DNA from: Rickettsiales bacterium
Lineage (GTDB): Bacteria; Pseudomonadota; Alphaproteobacteria; Rickettsiales; UBA1997
NCBI GenBank assembly: GCA_947487845.1
Contig: CANKYC010000023.1
Span: 1 to 14,707, forward strand
Length of the DNA stretch: 14,707 nt
Direction: 5' to 3'
A program made the translations under genes and the position numbers. Shown in pieces: positions 14,446 to 14,707 of this stretch. Under the pieces are notes generated by a model. It worked only from the letters and a program-made list of their open reading frames with translations, ran no database searches and was not told where the DNA came from. Within the stretch, counting starts at the first letter, position 1, and every line of letters starts with the position of its first letter.

Positions 14446-14460
14446 ATGTCTAAACAATGA
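14446..14460 (+). CDS. Four-codon leader ORF overlapping the methyltransferase start
   Basis: ATG at 14446 starts MSKQ followed by TGA at 14458-14460. The stop overlaps the methyltransferase ATG (14457-14459) in the form ATGA. The only Shine-Dalgarno-like sequence nearby, GGGAAAG at 14433-14439, is spaced for the leader ATG (6 nt), not for the methyltransferase ATG (17 nt). Reinitiation or translational coupling is possible. It may also be chance. Confidence 0.3.
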   Translation: MSKQ

Positions 14461-14707
14461 AAAAATCTTCAAATAAAAACCTTCACAAAGCTAGAGATTC
14501 AAAGAAAGACGAGTTTTACACCCAGCTTTGCGACATTGAACTAGAACTCAAAAATTACAAAAATCATTTCCAAGATAAAGTTGTTTATTGCAATTGCGAC
14601 GACCCGCGAGTTAGCAATTTTTTTCATTATTTTTCGCACAATTTTGAGAAATTGAAATTGAAAAAATTAATCGCCACTTGTTACAAAAACCAAGATATTG
14701 ATTTGTT
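14457..14707 (+). CDS. EcoRI-type adenine-specific DNA methyltransferase, N-terminal part
   Basis: The first 83 codons of a gene that runs off the right edge. The sequence closely resembles the EcoRI modification methylase family (Pfam EcoRI_methylase), which methylates adenine in DNA. Diagnostic stretches are NLHKARDSKKDEFYTQL, the ELELKNYKNHF helix, VVYCNCDDPRVSNFFHYFS and KKLIATCYKNQD. The start is fixed by an in-frame TAA at 14451-14453, just before the ATG. Family members are usually about 300 residues or more, so most of the gene, including later catalytic motifs, is outside the window. Such genes occur in restriction-modification systems, as orphan methylases, and in phages. Whether a restriction gene follows cannot be seen. 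The family is assigned from memory of conserved blocks. Confidence 0.88.
   Translation, partial: MKKSSNKNLHKARDSKKDEFYTQLCDIELELKNYKNHFQDKVVYCNCDDPRVSNFFHYFSHNFEKLKLKKLIATCYKNQDIDL

Noticed and set aside
1..14707. tRNA or rRNA genes
   Set aside because: No cloverleaf-like or rRNA-like sequence was noticed by eye in the gene-free stretches. They are short and filled by repeats or promoter-sized spacers.

Overview
The window is AT-rich, gene-dense bacterial DNA. The best reading is an alphaproteobacterium of the Rickettsiales/Holosporales type. Three things support this. The isocitrate dehydrogenase is the long (~495 aa) form with a C-terminal extension, ending in a GY..GQGE tail, as I remember it from Rickettsia. 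An Lnt gene is followed by a short XRE regulator, a pairing typical of Alphaproteobacteria. Compact palindromic repeats sit between genes and, in one case, in frame inside a gene. The assignment comes from remembered family features, not from a search.

Left part (1-3379, genes on the minus strand): a possible 3' end of a plus-strand gene with a terminator-like hairpin; a secreted single-cysteine glutathione peroxidase (213-764); a 162-bp near-perfect palindromic element (838-999), with a half copy in opposite orientation just past the other end of the peroxidase gene; and two overlapping glycosyltransferase genes (GT-A type at 987-1979, GT-B/GT4 type at 1963-3057). A 220-bp GC-rich composite palindrome (3125-3344) fills the gap upstream of the glycosyltransferases.

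Middle (3380-6159, minus strand): isocitrate dehydrogenase followed 17 nt later by an MscS-type mechanosensitive channel, probably one transcription unit. A 95-bp divergent spacer (6160-6254) separates it from the plus-strand operon.

Right part (6255-14388, plus strand): a tightly overlapping five-gene operon. Three tandem paralogous multi-pass membrane proteins (probable GT-C-fold glycosyltransferases) are followed by apolipoprotein N-acyltransferase and an XRE regulator. Each gene overlaps the next by 8-29 nt. The first paralog carries a 198-bp, in-frame, two-copy palindromic insertion coding for 66 residues that its sisters lack. The window closes with the start of an EcoRI-type adenine methyltransferase gene (14457 to the edge).

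Functionally, much of the window concerns the cell envelope: two cytoplasmic glycosyltransferases, three membrane glycosyltransferases, lipoprotein acylation and a mechanosensitive channel. The most unusual signals are the stop-free palindromic repeat translated inside a membrane protein, the palindromic element that supplies a gene's stop codon, the triplicated GT-C family, and the methyltransferase next to the lnt-XRE pair.
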